In this document: piece after piece, positions 5,623-5,677 of the stretch
Layout: every line of letters starts with the position of its first letter
Numbering within the stretch: the first letter of the stretch is position 1
DNA from: Saprospiraceae bacterium
GTDB taxonomy: Bacteria; Bacteroidota; Bacteroidia; Chitinophagales; Saprospiraceae
DNA length: 5,677 nt
Assembly: GCA_020630355.1 (NCBI GenBank)
Contig: JAHDBO010000142.1
Coordinates: 1-5,677 of the forward strand
Direction of reading: 5' to 3'
The notes under the pieces: model-generated
What the model was told of the DNA's origin: nothing
What the model saw: only the letters and a program-made list of their open reading frames with translations
The model's database searches: none
Translations under genes and position numbers: made by a program

Positions 5623-5677
5623 TTAGATTTTATTCTAAAATCAGATATTAGTAGTTAGTCTTTAGATATTAGATTGA
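5623..5677 (+). repeat. Dispersed AT-rich repeat, copy 2 (reaches window edge)
   Basis: Bases 5623-5653 are identical to 3602-3632, including the hairpin GATTTTA-TTC-TAAAATC (5626-5642). The tail differs by a small insertion before TATTAGATTGA at the right edge. It starts 20 bases upstream of the membrane protein's start codon, so it sits either in that gene's promoter region or between it and an upstream gene not in the window. Confidence 0.8.

Noticed and set aside
3602..5677. CRISPR array from the repeated AT-rich segments
   Set aside because: The copies are about 2 kb apart, in different gaps, with genes rather than short unique spacers between them, and no cas genes are present.

Overview
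The window looks like an ordinary stretch of chromosome from a member of the Bacteroidota. The coding sequence is moderately AT-rich and the gaps are strongly AT-rich. Start codons are preceded by A/T-rich leaders without clear Shine-Dalgarno sequences. The gene content also fits: a PorT-like outer-membrane barrel behind a cysteine-free membrane-anchored protein of anti-sigma type, and a dCTP deaminase N-terminus of the form usual in the phylum. I cannot place it below phylum level from sequence alone.

Layout, left to right. (1) The first 24 codons of dcd (dCTP deaminase), minus strand, running off the left edge; two abutting palindromes lie 53-83 bases upstream of its start. (2) An Old Yellow Enzyme-type NADH:flavin oxidoreductase, minus strand, whose stop codon lies inside a three-copy heptamer repeat. 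(3) An alpha/beta hydrolase of the COG4757-like type, minus strand. (4) Divergent from it, a membrane di-iron sterol desaturase/fatty acid hydroxylase family protein, plus strand. (5) A 309-base convergent gap with a 33-codon ORF that may be a gene remnant, a 109-base imperfect palindrome, a copy of a dispersed AT-rich repeat and a probable terminator. (6) On the minus strand, a single-pass membrane protein with an anti-sigma-like N-terminus, followed 94 bases downstream by a secreted or outer-membrane beta-barrel protein; these two probably form one transcription unit.

How the genes may work together. The last pair resembles the Bacteroidota arrangement of sigma factor, membrane-anchored regulator and outer-membrane barrel, so a sigma factor gene beyond the right edge is a reasonable prediction, not something seen here. 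The oxidoreductase, hydrolase and desaturase/hydroxylase all belong to families that often act on lipids or small hydrophobic compounds. They are not one operon, and a shared pathway is speculation.

I found no convincing undescribed multi-gene system. The signals most worth a second look are non-coding: the long palindrome at 3487-3595, a repeat family present at least three times in the gaps, and the double palindrome upstream of dcd.
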